From NCBI GenBank assembly GCA_025917655.1, contig CP084617.1:1674001-1738000 (forward strand): a DNA stretch of 64,000 nt, given 5' to 3'. Shown piece by piece: positions 12,801-22,435 of the stretch (positions are counted from its first letter, which is position 1; the number at the start of each line of letters is the position of its first letter). The notes below the pieces were generated by a model that saw only the letters and a program-made list of their open reading frames with translations, made no database searches and was not told where the DNA came from. Origin of the DNA: Chlorella sorokiniana (Eukaryota; Chlorophyta; Trebouxiophyceae; Chlorellales; Chlorellaceae). A program made the position numbers and the translations under genes.

Positions 12801-13605
12801 CGCCTCGGCTGCAGCTGGGTGCTGGCCGGACCGCAGCGCACCCCTGCGCACGCCGCCTCATCACACCACCGCATGTCCCCGCCGCCTTCCCGCAGCTGCT
12901 GCGACCTCCGCGGCACCTCCCGGGACATGTGGGTGGCCTGGACCGTGGCTGGCTGCCTTGGCTTCGCGCTGGCCGTGCTCGCCAGCGGGGTGTTGGTGCA
13001 CTCGGCCCGCACCAGGCGCAAGGTGGGCCCCGCCGCTGCCACCCCCACGCTGCCGCCCTGCTGCAACGGGCGGCGGTGCCGGCTGGAAGCACGCGGTACG
13101 GCTCGCGGGCGGCGGTACGGCTCGGGGCGGCGGTATGGGCGCCCTCGCAGCCGGGCGTCGGAGCGGCACGGGGATGGCTGCGCAAGCGGGCGAGCGGCCA
13201 TGTTGCGGAGGGGTGGTGGAGACGGCTCCGCTGGCCGCGCTTGCACTGGCAGCGTGAAGCCCCTGCCTGCCACCCTCCCCCCCCGCCCCGCTGCGCCGCT
13301 GTTCCGACCTACCTCCCGCCCCGCCAGCTGTCGCAGGCCATGAAGGCAGCGCCCACTGCTGCGCTGGGCGGCGGCGCGCTGTGGACCAAGGAGCGATCCA
13401 GCGGCTTCTCCCAGCCCAGCAAGGGCGGCGAGCTGCCGCCGCGCGCGAGCCATGGCGGCGGCGGCGCTGCAGCACCCGCGTGGCAGGCGCCGCCGCCGCA
13501 GCACCAGCTGTACGCGCGGCGGCGGCGCCGGACTCGGAGCTGGCACCGGTGCGGGACAGCAGCGGGAGGTACCTGGGTCCTGTGGGGGCGACTGCGCAGG
13601 TTTGA
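7708..13605 (+). CDS. Five-pass membrane protein, plant At2g12400 / tweety-like type
   Basis: Multi-exon membrane protein. The first exon (7708-7845) begins MSDGGMRPVRPYLPSCAGF. The second starts at 8092 with EIVPSLIPGLVVGALALLG, the first membrane segment, followed by a cysteine cluster (GCCAACCCCC) that may be palmitoylated. Further hydrophobic segments lie near 8556-8630, 10455-10510, 10530-10590 (LLVALLWLAIALLML) and 12930-13005 (VAWTVAGCLGFALAVLASG). Two large loops between segments 2/3 and 4/5 carry NxT/NxS sites such as NLTRLTNRSN. This five-segment, two-loop plan is that of prominin/tweety-like and plant At2g12400-type proteins. The last exon reads ALWTKERSSGFSQPS and later APVRDSSGRYLGPVGATAQV, ending at 13605; these two parts are in different frames, split at a GCG repeat near 13520. 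A similar shift lies near 8215. The family is inferred from topology, not from a search. Confidence 0.65.
9167..9206 (+). repeat. Perfect 20-bp tandem duplication in an intron
   Basis: The unit GCTTGAGCCAGCTTGTTGTG occurs twice back to back, inside an intron of the five-pass membrane-protein gene. Confidence 0.9.
9462..9484 (+). repeat. Poly-G run of 23 in an intron
   Basis: A 23-base uninterrupted G run preceded by GT repeats. Its length is likely to be variable and hard to sequence. It sits in an intron of the membrane-protein gene. Confidence 0.9.
9837..9873 (+). repeat. (TG)n microsatellite
   Basis: About 18 TG units shortly after an exon of the membrane-protein gene. TG-rich tracts just downstream of splice donors recur in this window (near 5625, 9440, 11045 and 36870). 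Confidence 0.9.
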
Positions 13606-13743
13606 GGGCCCACTCAGCCCGACAGACTCCTACGCACGGACGCCGCGGGGGCTATCCAAGCACACGCATTCGTGTGTTCCATCTTTTTCTCAAACTGAAA
13701 CAGAATGTGATCGCCAGGGGGCGCGATTTCGCATTGCTCAGGC
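13606..13743. other. Junction between membrane-protein gene and mTERF array
   Basis: 3' flank of the membrane-protein gene running into the first mTERF repeat unit; no gene of its own. Confidence 0.5.
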
Positions 13744-13853
13744 TGAGAGAGGAGCGGCCAGCTGAGAGTCAAGAGCGACGAGCTGGCGGCTGGTTGGTTT
13801 ACACGCATGGCACGACTCCAAGGGGCATCCATCCCGGCGCTGCTTACTTCAGC
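13744..13853 (+). promoter_or_regulatory. Conserved upstream block of mTERF copy A
   Basis: This block opens GAGAGAGGAG and carries GAGCTGGCGGC...GGTTGGTTT immediately upstream of the start codon. The same order of blocks precedes copies C, D and E, with copy A the most diverged. It is probably shared promoter or 5' UTR sequence, kept either because the units are recently duplicated or because it is functional. Confidence 0.5.
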
Positions 13854-15796
13854 ATGCGTGTATTCAATGCAGCGAGCCTTAGGCTGCGGCGGCTTTGTTC
13901 CACGAGTTTCAGCGATCACTTGGCGAAGGACGGCAGCGGCAGCATACAGTGCAACGCTGCTTCGGAACTAAACATCCACGCCGTCTCATTTAATCCGCGG
14001 GAGCCTCCCTGTTCGTCGAAAGGCGAGGTGAGGGCTTGCCGCTGGCGCCGCCGCCAGCCTCCAGTAAGCCACTGCCCAGAGTACACACCTGCTGGCCTTG
14101 CTTGGTGCTGTTGAGGCGCTTGATGGGTTTGTTGTGCCAGCCACAATGGCACGCAGCTCATTGGACGATATGGGTTGTTGCCAACCACCAGCTGGCGGCA
14201 GCTGCACCACCCTGCTGGGGTCGCTCAGCCTGCTGACCGTGCCAGCATCGCTTTGCGACAGCCCAGCAGCTGTTGGCAGGCCGCCAGCCTCAGCCACAAC
14301 GCGCATTCAGCTGACGATGCCGACAGTAGCAACATGTTTGAGACAGTGCTGACCCGGAAAGGCAAGCGGGTGCCCGTACCGCCTGACCTGGCAGGCACGC
14401 TTGCCCCGCTGGCTGCGCAGTGCGGCTTGAGCGGCAGGGAGGCGGAGGTGGCAAGAGGAGTGGTCGCCCTTGTCGAGAAGCGGCAGCAGGGCGCGCTGCA
14501 GCATAACGCAGCAGTGGCAGCCTACTTGACTGGCCTGGGCATTGAGCAGGTTCAGCTTGGCCGGCTGCTGCTGCGGTGCCCATACCTTTTCAGCTGGCCG
14601 GTGGAGCAGCGTGCTGGCGTGCTGTTTGGGCAGCTGATGGCGCTGGGGTTGACTGCGGCGCAGGCAGCCCGCTGCGTTGAGCAACAGCCTTTTGCAGCTG
14701 AAACACCCAGCTTTGAGCCAGCTATTGCGGTGCTGGCGCCGCTGCTGGCTGCCGGGTGCAGGGCCAGCGACGTCGGCAAGCCGGGGGAGCAGCTGCTGGG
14801 AGAGCTGCTTGTCAGGCAGCCAGCAGCAGTGCGGCTGCTTCAGTTTCGCGAAGATTTGCTGCAGCAGCGGTTAGAAAATCTTCTGCAGCTGGGCCTGACA
14901 GAGCGGCAGCTGGTGGCATGCTTGCAGCAATCATTGTCTTTGCTGTCATATCCTTCCAAGCGCCTGGCAGCTCGGGAAGCGTTGCTGCAGCAGGAGCTGG
15001 GTGCCGACCGCCAGCTGTGGCTCAAGCTGCTGCACAGCGCCCCTAAGGGGGCCACCGTGGCAGAAGACACGCTGCGGCAGCGGGCGCAGGCGCTTGTTGC
15101 GGTGCGTGCCTGCAGTGAGCGCCTTGGGTCCTTGCTGTTCCAACTCACACTTTACCTGAGCATCTGTTGCAGGAGTTTGGCAGGGAAGAAGCGCTGCGGA
15201 TGGTCAGCGCTGCACCTGGGTTGCTGGCTGTCCGCACCGCTGTGTGGCGGCGTGCTCTGGCGGTGTGGGGCCTGTGCGGCGTGGCAGACCCCCGGGCAGT
15301 GGCCGTCAATTGCGCTCAGACTGTCTATCAGGACTGGCTGCGCCCGTCCATCCAGGCCAACCTGCTGGCACTGCAGCGCTACCTGCCCTGGCAGCCATCA
15401 GCCGCCGAGGTGATTGAGCAGTTTGCCAGCTATGTCAGCACTTACGCGGTAAAGCGGCTGGCCGGACGGCTGCTGTTCCTGGAGCAGGCCGGCCTGCTGC
15501 CGCTGCTGGTGGCGGAGAAACGCATCGCGCTTCAGGAGTGGCGGCTGCAGCAGGGGCTGCCTGTCAACAAGAAGGCAGCAGGCGAGCCACTGTTCATCAG
15601 TGTCTGCGATGTGGGTCATTCAAGTGACGCTGCCTTTGAGCAGCAGCTGGAGCAGCTGGGCGTGGACAGCGGCAGTTGGGCTGCGTTCAGAGGGAGCTTG
15701 GAGCGTCTGCCTGCCTGGCAGCAGCTGATGGCGGCTGCGGCGGCGGAGGCGGCACGGCTGCAGGGGCTGCTGCCTCCAGATGTGTCTCCTGAGTGA
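13854..15796 (+). CDS. mTERF-like gene, copy A (intact)
   Basis: Three exons with matching phases: 13854-14027, 14157-15101 and 15173-15796, giving about 580 residues. Exon 1 begins MRVFNAASLRLRRLCSTSF, an Arg/Ser/Ala-rich stretch typical of an organelle-targeting peptide. Exon 2 carries mTERF-type helical repeats, for example GLGIEQVQLGRLLLRCPYLF followed by LMALGLTAAQAARCVEQQP, and LLQLGLTERQLVACLQQSLS. Exon 3 continues with EEALRMVSAAPGLLAV and VKRLAGRLLFLEQAGLLPLL. The pattern (leucine, glycine-leucine and a proline about every 30-35 residues) fits mitochondrial transcription termination factor proteins, which bind organellar nucleic acids. This is the only copy in the array that I read without a frame break. 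Target organelle and ligand are unknown. Confidence 0.8.
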
Positions 15797-16617
15797 GAGG
15801 GCGAGCCTGGCACACAGTCTGGATCGTGTGGCTTGATCTGCGAATGTTGCTGGACCCGCATAAACCGGTAAAGGCACGACAATGCTTGCGCGGCTATCGT
15901 CTGCTACTTTTGTTTTACCTGGCAGCTGCCGACTGCCTACTGCTCAGCTGCTTTCCGGTTACTGCTTGGGCGCAGTAGCCTTGCCCTTCCTCATTTTCAA
16001 CTCTCTCTTGAGCCGTTCACTGGTTCACATGCCTTGAGCAGTTGACCATAAGAAGGAGGCGCAGTGCCGCACAAAGCGCTGCACAGCGTGGCGAGACCGG
16101 CCAGGGAATGGCAGGCAGCGGGCAGGGCTGGTCGGTGCAGGATCGGCCGCAAGCCTTGGCAAGGAACAGCGCTGTGAACCTGGCGAGGCGCTGGCTGGTG
16201 GTTTTTGGTACCGCCTCAGACTGCGTCCAGCCCAGCTGGGTGCACCTGTGTCCTTGATTTGGAAAGCATGGCCGGGCTCCAAGCCCCGGTGCTGCTGCCG
16301 CACGATGCCGCTGCTGCCCCGCCTCCAGCCCCGCACGCTCCTGCCAGTCCGGACGGCTTGCTGCCGGCTGTTCCCTCGCCGCCGCCGCTACAAGGCTCCG
16401 ATAGAGCCACGGCCCGCTGCTTGGCACCCTGTGCGGCGGCGGCGTCTGCGGGGTGGTACCGCGCTGTCCTGATGGGAGTACTGCTGGCACCGCTGGGAGG
16501 CTGGGGGCCAGAGACGGCGCAGCAGTGGAGGCCCTGCTGCTGCCGCCGCTGCGGAGGCGCCCAGCACCAGCCCGCAGATCATCAGCAGGCCAGCGCCACC
16601 GCTGCTGCCGCCGCTAA
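15797..16617 (+). repeat. Duplicated 3' flank shared with copy E
   Basis: From the stop of copy A to about 16320 the DNA matches the sequence after copy E (26904-27240). Shared strings include TGTGGCTTGATCTGC-like, TGCTGGACCCGCAT and CTGCGTCCAGCCCAGC. No credible coding frame is present. The rest, up to 16617, leads into a relic of a type-2 copy. Confidence 0.6.
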
Positions 16618-17106
16618 CGGTGCATTGCTCGGTGGTGTGGCAGCGCAACCTGGGGGTGATGCGGCTGTGCGGCGTGGCCGACCCTCTTGCAGAGGCGGCT
16701 GCCCACGCCAACAGACTCCCATGCCACTGGCTCATAACACCCTGCGTGGCCAATCGGCTGGCAGTGCAGCGCTGCCTGGGGCTGTCGGCTGGTGCAGTGT
16801 AGGGCGGCATGCCCCATGCCTGGCTGGCCAGTCAGTGCAGCGGGTGGCGGGGCGGATGCTGTTCTTGAAGCACACTGGCGTGCCAGCCCGGGAGCTCAGC
16901 CGAGCATGCTTGCTGCTTTGACGGATGCAGCACTTGACAGCTGGCTGTTGAAGCGTGGCAGCGGGGGCCGGAGCGCGTTCAAGCAGGGCGAGCTGGAGGG
17001 ACTGCCCGCCTGGCGGCACCTGATGGCAGAAGCGAAACGGGAGGCGCAACAGATGTTGGCAGAGCTGCCATCAAAGCAGCGGGAGGCGTCGAGAAGGCGT
17101 AGAAAG
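16618..17106 (+). pseudogene. Relic of third exon of a type-2 (F-like) mTERF gene
   Basis: VWQRNLGVMRLCGVADPLAE, then AHANRLPCHW, CVANRLAVQRCLGLS and finally DSWLLKRGSGGRSAFKQGEL match the third exon of copy F (57902-58474) in order, but in different frames. No complete first or second exon accompanies it. It is a degraded fragment of a copy of the F type, lying between A and B. Confidence 0.65.
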
Positions 17107-17440
17107 CGGGCGGCACCAATCGCTGGCTGTGGAGACCGTCGTGTGCCGTTGTTCGCCACTGCCTTGTCTTTGGCCTTGCAAGGTGCATGTGGACCCACCA
17201 CACATCAAAGGTATCCACCAATCAGCTCACCCGCTTGAGCGATTGGTAGCGCAGGCAGGGGCAAGGCCACCAACACAGGAGCTGGGCCTGCTTTGCCCGC
17301 TCTGCCGCCACCGCTCCGCCCAGGCAGGGGGATGGTTGCCTCTCAGATCGGGTGTGGGCCGCGCCGCCGACACCGTCCTTTCACCGCTTTGTGGTTTTAT
17401 CCCTGTGCTTCTGAGCACCGGCGTTCACAAATACGCCCCG
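17107..17440. other. Spacer upstream of mTERF copy B
   Basis: No coding frame that I can support. It lacks the conserved upstream block of copies A, C, D and E, in line with the different first exon of copy B. Confidence 0.5.
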
Positions 17441-19348
17441 ATGGCAGCGCTCGCGGCTGGGGTGGGGCCAGCTTCGCCGCTCTTACGCCGCTTCAAGCAC
17501 GCCTCCCCGCGGCTGCTGGGGGTCACGAGCCGCCTGGCAGCGCGTCCAGTGGCAGGGTGAGGGTCGCCCGGCGACGCCGCCCGCCTCCGGCTTGCGCGCT
17601 CTCTGCTCCTGTTCTGCCCATCTTGCTGCAACCGCCAAGCGAGCAGCAATGTGCGGCAAGCACCGGCCACCATTTTGCATGATCAAGATGGAAATGCCCA
17701 TGGTTTGCTTGCGGCAGGCAGTTCTGTGGTCGCATCAAGCAGCGCCGAAGCGGCGACGCCAGCAGCGGCCTGTGTGGGCGCCCTGTTCAGCAGGCCATGC
17801 AGCAGCTGACAGCGAAGAGTGCGGGGCAGAGATGGTTGTCAGTCAGCGCGGCAAGCCGGTGGCTTTGTTGCCAGACCTTGCGTACAGGCTGGCGCCGCTG
17901 GCAGTGCAATGCGGCGTGAGCGGCAAGGAGGCCGATCTGGCGCGGGCTGTGGCCAAGCTCTATAGAATCCGTCAGCAGGGTGTGGTGCAGCATGGCGCAT
18001 CAGTGGCAGCGTACTTGACTGGCCTGGGCATTGAGCAGGTTCAGCTTGGCCAGCTGCTGCTGCGCTGCCCATACCTGTTCAGCTGGCCAGTGGAGCAGCG
18101 TGCTGGTGTGCTGTTTGGGCAGCTGACGGCGCTGGGGTTGACAGCAGCTCAGGCAGCGCGCTGCTTTGAGCAGCATCCGTTTGCAGCTTTCAGCCGGTCC
18201 TTTGAGCCAGCCATTGCACAGCTGGCGCCGCTGCTGGCTGCTGGGTGCAAGGCCAGCGACGTCGGCAAGACGGGGAGCAGCTGCTGGGAGAGCTGCTTGT
18301 CAGGCAGCCAGCAGCAGTGCATCTGCTTCCACTTCGCACAGAGACGCTGCAGCAGCGCATAGGCAGCCTGCTGCAGCAGGGCCTGACAGAATCCCAGCTG
18401 GTGGCGGCAGTGCAGCAAGCTTCTTCCCTGCTGGCATTCCCCCGAGCGCCTGGCAGCTCAGAAAGCGGTGCTGCAGCAGGAGCTGGGCGGTGACCGCCAG
18501 CTGTGGCTCAAGGTGCTGCACAGCGCCCCTAAGGGGGCCACCATGGCAGAAGACACACTGCGGCAGCGGGCGCAGACTCTAGTTGCGGTGCGTGCCTGCA
18601 TTGAGCGCCTTTGCTCCTCGCTGTTCTACTCACACTTTACCTGACCATCTGTTGCAGGAGTTTGGCAGGGAAGAAGGGCTGCGGATGGTCAGCGCTGCAC
18701 CTGGATTGCTGGCTATCCGCACCGCTGTGTGGCGGCGTGCTCTGGCGGTGTGGGGCCTGTGCGGCGTGGCAGACCCCCGGGCAGTGGCCGTCAATTGCGC
18801 TCAGACTGTCTATCAGGACTGGCTGCGCCCGTCCATCCAGGCCAACCTGCTGGCACTGCAGCGCTACCTGCCCTGGCAGCCATCAGCCGCCGAGGTGATT
18901 GAGCAGTTTGCCAGCTATGTCAGCACTTACGCAGTAAAGCGGCTGGCCGGGCGGCTGCTGTTCCTGGAGCAGGCCGGCCTGCTGCCGCTGCTGGTGGTGG
19001 ACAAACGCGTTGCACGGCAGGAGTGGCGGCAGCAGCAGGGGCTGCTTGTCAGCAAAAAGACAGCTGGCGAGCCACTGTTCGTCAGTGTTCTGCAATGTGG
19101 CTATTCTGAGCGATGCAGCCTTCGAACAGCAGGTACAGCAGCTGAGCGTGCGCAGCGGCAGCTGGGTGGCGTTCAGGGGCAGCTTGGAGCAGCTGTCTGC
19201 CTGGCAGCAGCTGATGGCGGCTGCGGAGGCGGAAACGGCACGGCTCCAGCGTCTGCTGCCTTTGGATCTGCAGCTAGCAACAAAGGAGGTTGCCCGGGGG
19301 AGAGATAAGCTGCCTGGGGCCGGGCCACGGCTTGACAGCGCTGAGTGA
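17441..19348 (+). CDS. mTERF-like gene, copy B (mosaic; apparent frame breaks)
   Basis: The likely first exon (17441-17556) reads MAALAAGVGPASPLLRRFKH and is related to exon 1 of copy F, not to that of A/C/D/E. The second exon, from about 17718, contains EMVVSQRGKPVALLPDL and GKEADLARAVAKL, again closest to F, then becomes array-like (GLGIEQVQLGQLLLRCPYLF). The third exon starts near 18659 and is almost identical to that of A over 216 bp (18717-18932). Frame breaks appear at a G4 run (18272-18275), a C5 run (18439-18443) and near 19087; the first two would vanish with one extra base. It ends at 19348. The copy is either a pseudogene or a gene broken only in the assembly. The exon 1/2 junction phase is unresolved. 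Confidence 0.55.
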
Positions 19349-19762
19349 CAGCTGGCTTTATAACTGTGCTTCATGTGACATTGCCACATCCAGTTTTGGG
19401 CAGGGCCAGAGCTGTGTATCCAGAGCCGGTTCAACCCCACTCAGCTGTCAAGTCGCAGCCATCTGAGTGCTGTCTGTCCCGCCTGAAGTGATCGGCAGGC
19501 GAGACACCCCCTGCTGCAACCGCCTTATCTACAACGGAGGCCATGCTCCACTTCGCACAGCTTAGCTGTCAGCTCGCGGCGGCCAGGACGCTGAATCGAT
19601 TCACAGACTAGTATCATTCCACCCTGACACAGCCTCCATCCCTCGAGCCTTGGCCAGCCCTGCAAGAGCTAGCTGCAGGCCTTGCAATATGAAGGATGAC
19701 CAGGAAAAGGCTTTCTCATTTTCAAGACATGCATCAAGCATGCAGCCGTGCCAGTTTGGGTG
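19349..19762. other. Inter-unit spacer of the mTERF array
   Basis: Shares CTGTCAAGTCGCAGCCATC and flanking sequence with the spacers after copies C and D, so the repeat unit includes 3' flanking DNA. No gene seen. Confidence 0.6.
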
Positions 19763-19876
19763 GAGAGAGGAGTGGCCACCATCGCGGCACACAAGGAGCG
19801 GCGAGCTGGCGGCAGGCTGGTTTGCACGGATGGCTGGGCTTCGAGGGCGCCGCGCTGAAGCACTGCTTGATTCATC
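19763..19876 (+). promoter_or_regulatory. Conserved upstream block of mTERF copy C
   Basis: GAGAGAGGAGTGGCCACC, then GAGCGGCGAGCTGGCGGC, then GATGGCTGGGCTTCGAGGG lie just before the start codon. The order and spacing are as in copies D and E. Confidence 0.55.
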
Positions 19877-21878
19877 ATGCGCGCACTGTGTGCAGCAAGC
19901 CGTAGGCTGCGGCGGTTGTGTTCCGCGAGTTTCAGCGATCAGCTGGCGAAGGACGGCAGCAGCAGCGTGCAGTGCAGCGCTGCTTTTGAAGTACACATCC
20001 GGACCGTGTCAGCCCCGCCCTGTGAGTCGTCTTGTTCCGCGGCAGGCGAGGTGAGGGCTTGCCGCTGCCGCCGCCGCAAGACCTCCAGCAAGCCACTGCC
20101 CAGACTACATGCCTGCTGGCCTAGCTTGGTGCTGTTGAGGCGCTTTATGTGTTTGTGTGTTGGCCACATTGCAGCTTCATGGACGATATGTGGTCTTGCC
20201 ACCTAACAGTCGGCGGCAGCTGCGCCAGCCCACGAGGTTGTTCAGCCCACCGACCGCGCCAGCAGCGCGTTGCGGCAGCCCAGCAGCTGTTGGCAGGCCG
20301 CCAGCCTCAGCCATAGCACTCAGTCAGTCAGTGATGCTAAATACGACACCATGTTTGAGACAGTGGTGACCCGGAAAGGCAAGCTGGCGGCCGTACCGCC
20401 TGACCTGGCAGGCACGCTTGCCCCGCTGGCTGCACAGTGCGGCTTGAGCGGCAGGGAGGCTGAGCTTGCTGGATTGGCGGCTGCGCTTGCCCAGAAGCGG
20501 CAGCAGGGTGTGCTGCAGCATGGCACATCCGTGGCAGCCTACTTGACTGGCCTGGGCATTGAGCAGGGGCAGCTTGGCCGGCTGCTGATGCGCTGCCCAT
20601 ACCTGTTCAGCTGGCCGGTGGAGCAGCGGGCTGGCGTGCTGTATGGGCAGCTGATGGCGCTGGGGCTGACAGCAGCTCAGGCAGGGCGCTGCTTCGAGCA
20701 GCATCATTTTGCAGCTTTGAGCCCCAGCTTTGCGCAAGCAATTGCCGTGCTAGCGCCGCTGCTGGCTGCTGGGTGCAAGGCCAGCGACATTGGCAAGACG
20801 GGGCTGCAGCTGCTGGGAGAGCTGCTTGTCAGGCAGCCAGCTGCAGTGAGGCTGCTTCAATTTCGCAGAGAGTTGCTGCAGCAGCGCATTGGCAGCCTGC
20901 TGCAGCAGGGCCTGACAGAGCGCCGGCTGGTGGCAGGCTTGCAGCAAACAATGTCCCTGCTGACGTTCCCGCCCGAGCGCCTGGCAGCTCAGGAAGCGGT
21001 GCTGCAGCAGGAGCTGGGTGCTGACCACCAGCTGTGGCTCAAGGTGCTGCACAGCGGCAGCAGGGCCATTGCGGCAGAAGACAGGCTGCGGCGGCGGGCG
21101 CAGGCGCTAGTTGCGGTGCGTACCTGCAACGAGTGCCTTCGCTGTTCTGACCCACACTGAACCTGAGCATCTGTGTGCAGGAATTTGGCAGGGAAGAAGC
21201 GCTGCGGATGGTCAGCGTTGCACCTGCATTGTTGACCACCCGCACGGCTGTGTGGCGGCGCGCTATGGCGGTATGGGGCCTGTGCGGCGTGGCAGACCCC
21301 GGGTGGTGGCCATCAATCACGCACTTGATCTCAGTATTGACTGGCTGCGCCCCTCTATCCAGGCCAACCTGCTGGCACTGCAGCGCTACCTGCCCTGGCA
21401 GCCATCAGCAGCCGAGGTGATTGAGCGCTTTGCCAGCTATGTCGGCGGCTTTGCAGCAGAGCGACTGGCCGGGCGGCTGCTGTTTCTGAAGCAGACCGGC
21501 TTGCTGCCGCTGCTGGTGGCAGACAAACGCATCGCGCTTCAGGAGTGGCGGCAGCAGCTGGGGCTGCCTGTGAACAAGAAGACAGCGGGCGAGCCACTGT
21601 TCATCAGTGTCGGCAATGTGGCTACTCTTAGCGACGCAGCCTTTGCGCAGCAGCTGCAGCAGCTGGGCGTGGACAACAGCATCTGGGCTGCATTCAGGGG
21701 CATCTTGGAGCAGCTGCCTGCTTGGCAGCAGCTGTTGGCGGCTGCGGAGGCGGAAGCGGCGCGGCTGCAGGGGCTGCTGCCTTTGGAGCTGCAGGTTTCG
21801 GAGGTTGCGGCGAAGCAGGTGCCCAGGAGGAGCTCTGAGCTGCTTGGGGCCGGGCCACGGCTCAACAGACCTGATTGA
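19877..21878 (+). CDS. mTERF-like gene, copy C (two apparent frame breaks)
   Basis: Exon 1 is 19877-20050 (58 codons, MRALCAASRRLRRLCSASFS, targeting-like). Exon 2 runs 20175-21115 and exon 3 21181-21878, with the splice phases of copy A. mTERF repeats include GLGIEQGQLGRLLMRCPYLF and LLQQGLTERRLVAGLQQ. The early part of exon 2 changes frame where a TT stands in place of the TTT of copy E (20238-20239). Exon 3 changes frame at a C4 run (21297-21300) where copies A, B and E have C5. Both would be cured by one extra base in the run, so assembly error is a serious alternative to pseudogenisation. The C-terminus ends LLGAGPRLNRPD. Confidence 0.65.
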
Positions 21879-22110
21879 AAGCTATTTTTGCTTCAAAACT
21901 CCTTTTGCAAATCGCCACACCCAGGTTTGGTCATGCTCAGAGCTGTACGGCAACACAGATCATCACCACAGGCACAGCTGTCAAGTCGCAGCCATCCGAG
22001 TGCTGTCCGTCTCGCCTGAAGCTGTCGGCAGGCTGTAAGCCAGCACTGTGCGACCTGAGCAGCAGTTTGGACGCAATTTCCCAAGAGTAGGCCTCCCCTC
22101 TTATCAACCC
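21879..22110. other. 3' flank of mTERF copy C
   Basis: Contains the spacer motif CTGTCAAGTCGCAGCCATC shared with the other units. No gene seen. Confidence 0.5.
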
Positions 22111-22230
22111 CCCCCGCCCCCACCACCATCCCACCACCACCCTCCGCCCCTCCCACCTCTCCCCCCATCCCACCCCTTCCATCCCTGCCAGCGCTCCCGC
22201 CGCCCCCTCCCAACCCTCCCAGCTCTCCCA
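22111..22230 (+). repeat. Polypyrimidine tract between copies C and D
   Basis: About 120 bases almost free of G on this strand (CCACCACC, CCTCCC and CCATCC runs). It occupies the place of the segment with AAGACATGC and CAAGCATGCAG found upstream of copies C and E, so it looks like a replacement or insertion specific to this spacer. Confidence 0.7.
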
Positions 22231-22321
22231 GTCTAGATAGCTGCAGGCCTTGTGCTTTGGGAAAATGTCCTGAAAGTGTTCTTCACTTGCATCAACTGCG
22301 GCGTCGTGCCAGTCTGGGCCC

Positions 22322-22435
22322 GAGAGAAGAGTGGCCACCATCGCGGCACGCTAGGAGCGGCGAGCTGGCGGCAGGTTGGTTTGCAAGGGTGGCTGGGCTT
22401 CGAGGGCGCCGCGCTCCGGCGCTGCTTACTTCAGC
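22322..22435 (+). promoter_or_regulatory. Conserved upstream block of mTERF copy D
   Basis: GAGAGAAGAGTGGCCACC, then GAGCGGCGAGCTGGCGGC and GTGGCTGGGCTTCGAGGG precede the start codon, closely matching copies C and E. Confidence 0.55.

Noticed and set aside
15797-16490. Minus-strand gene between copy A and the relic
   Set aside because: The shared minus-strand residues with the region after copy E (RCTQLGWTQSEA) come from duplicated flanking DNA; the two frames are not otherwise conserved as proteins.
18434-18446. Programmed -1 ribosomal frameshifting in mTERF copies
   Set aside because: In copies B, E and F the C CCC CCG heptamer would allow a -1 slip that restores the frame. But copies C and D break at GACCCCGGG, which does not fit a slippery site, and unrelated genes break at other runs. 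A common homopolymer under-call explains all of them better.
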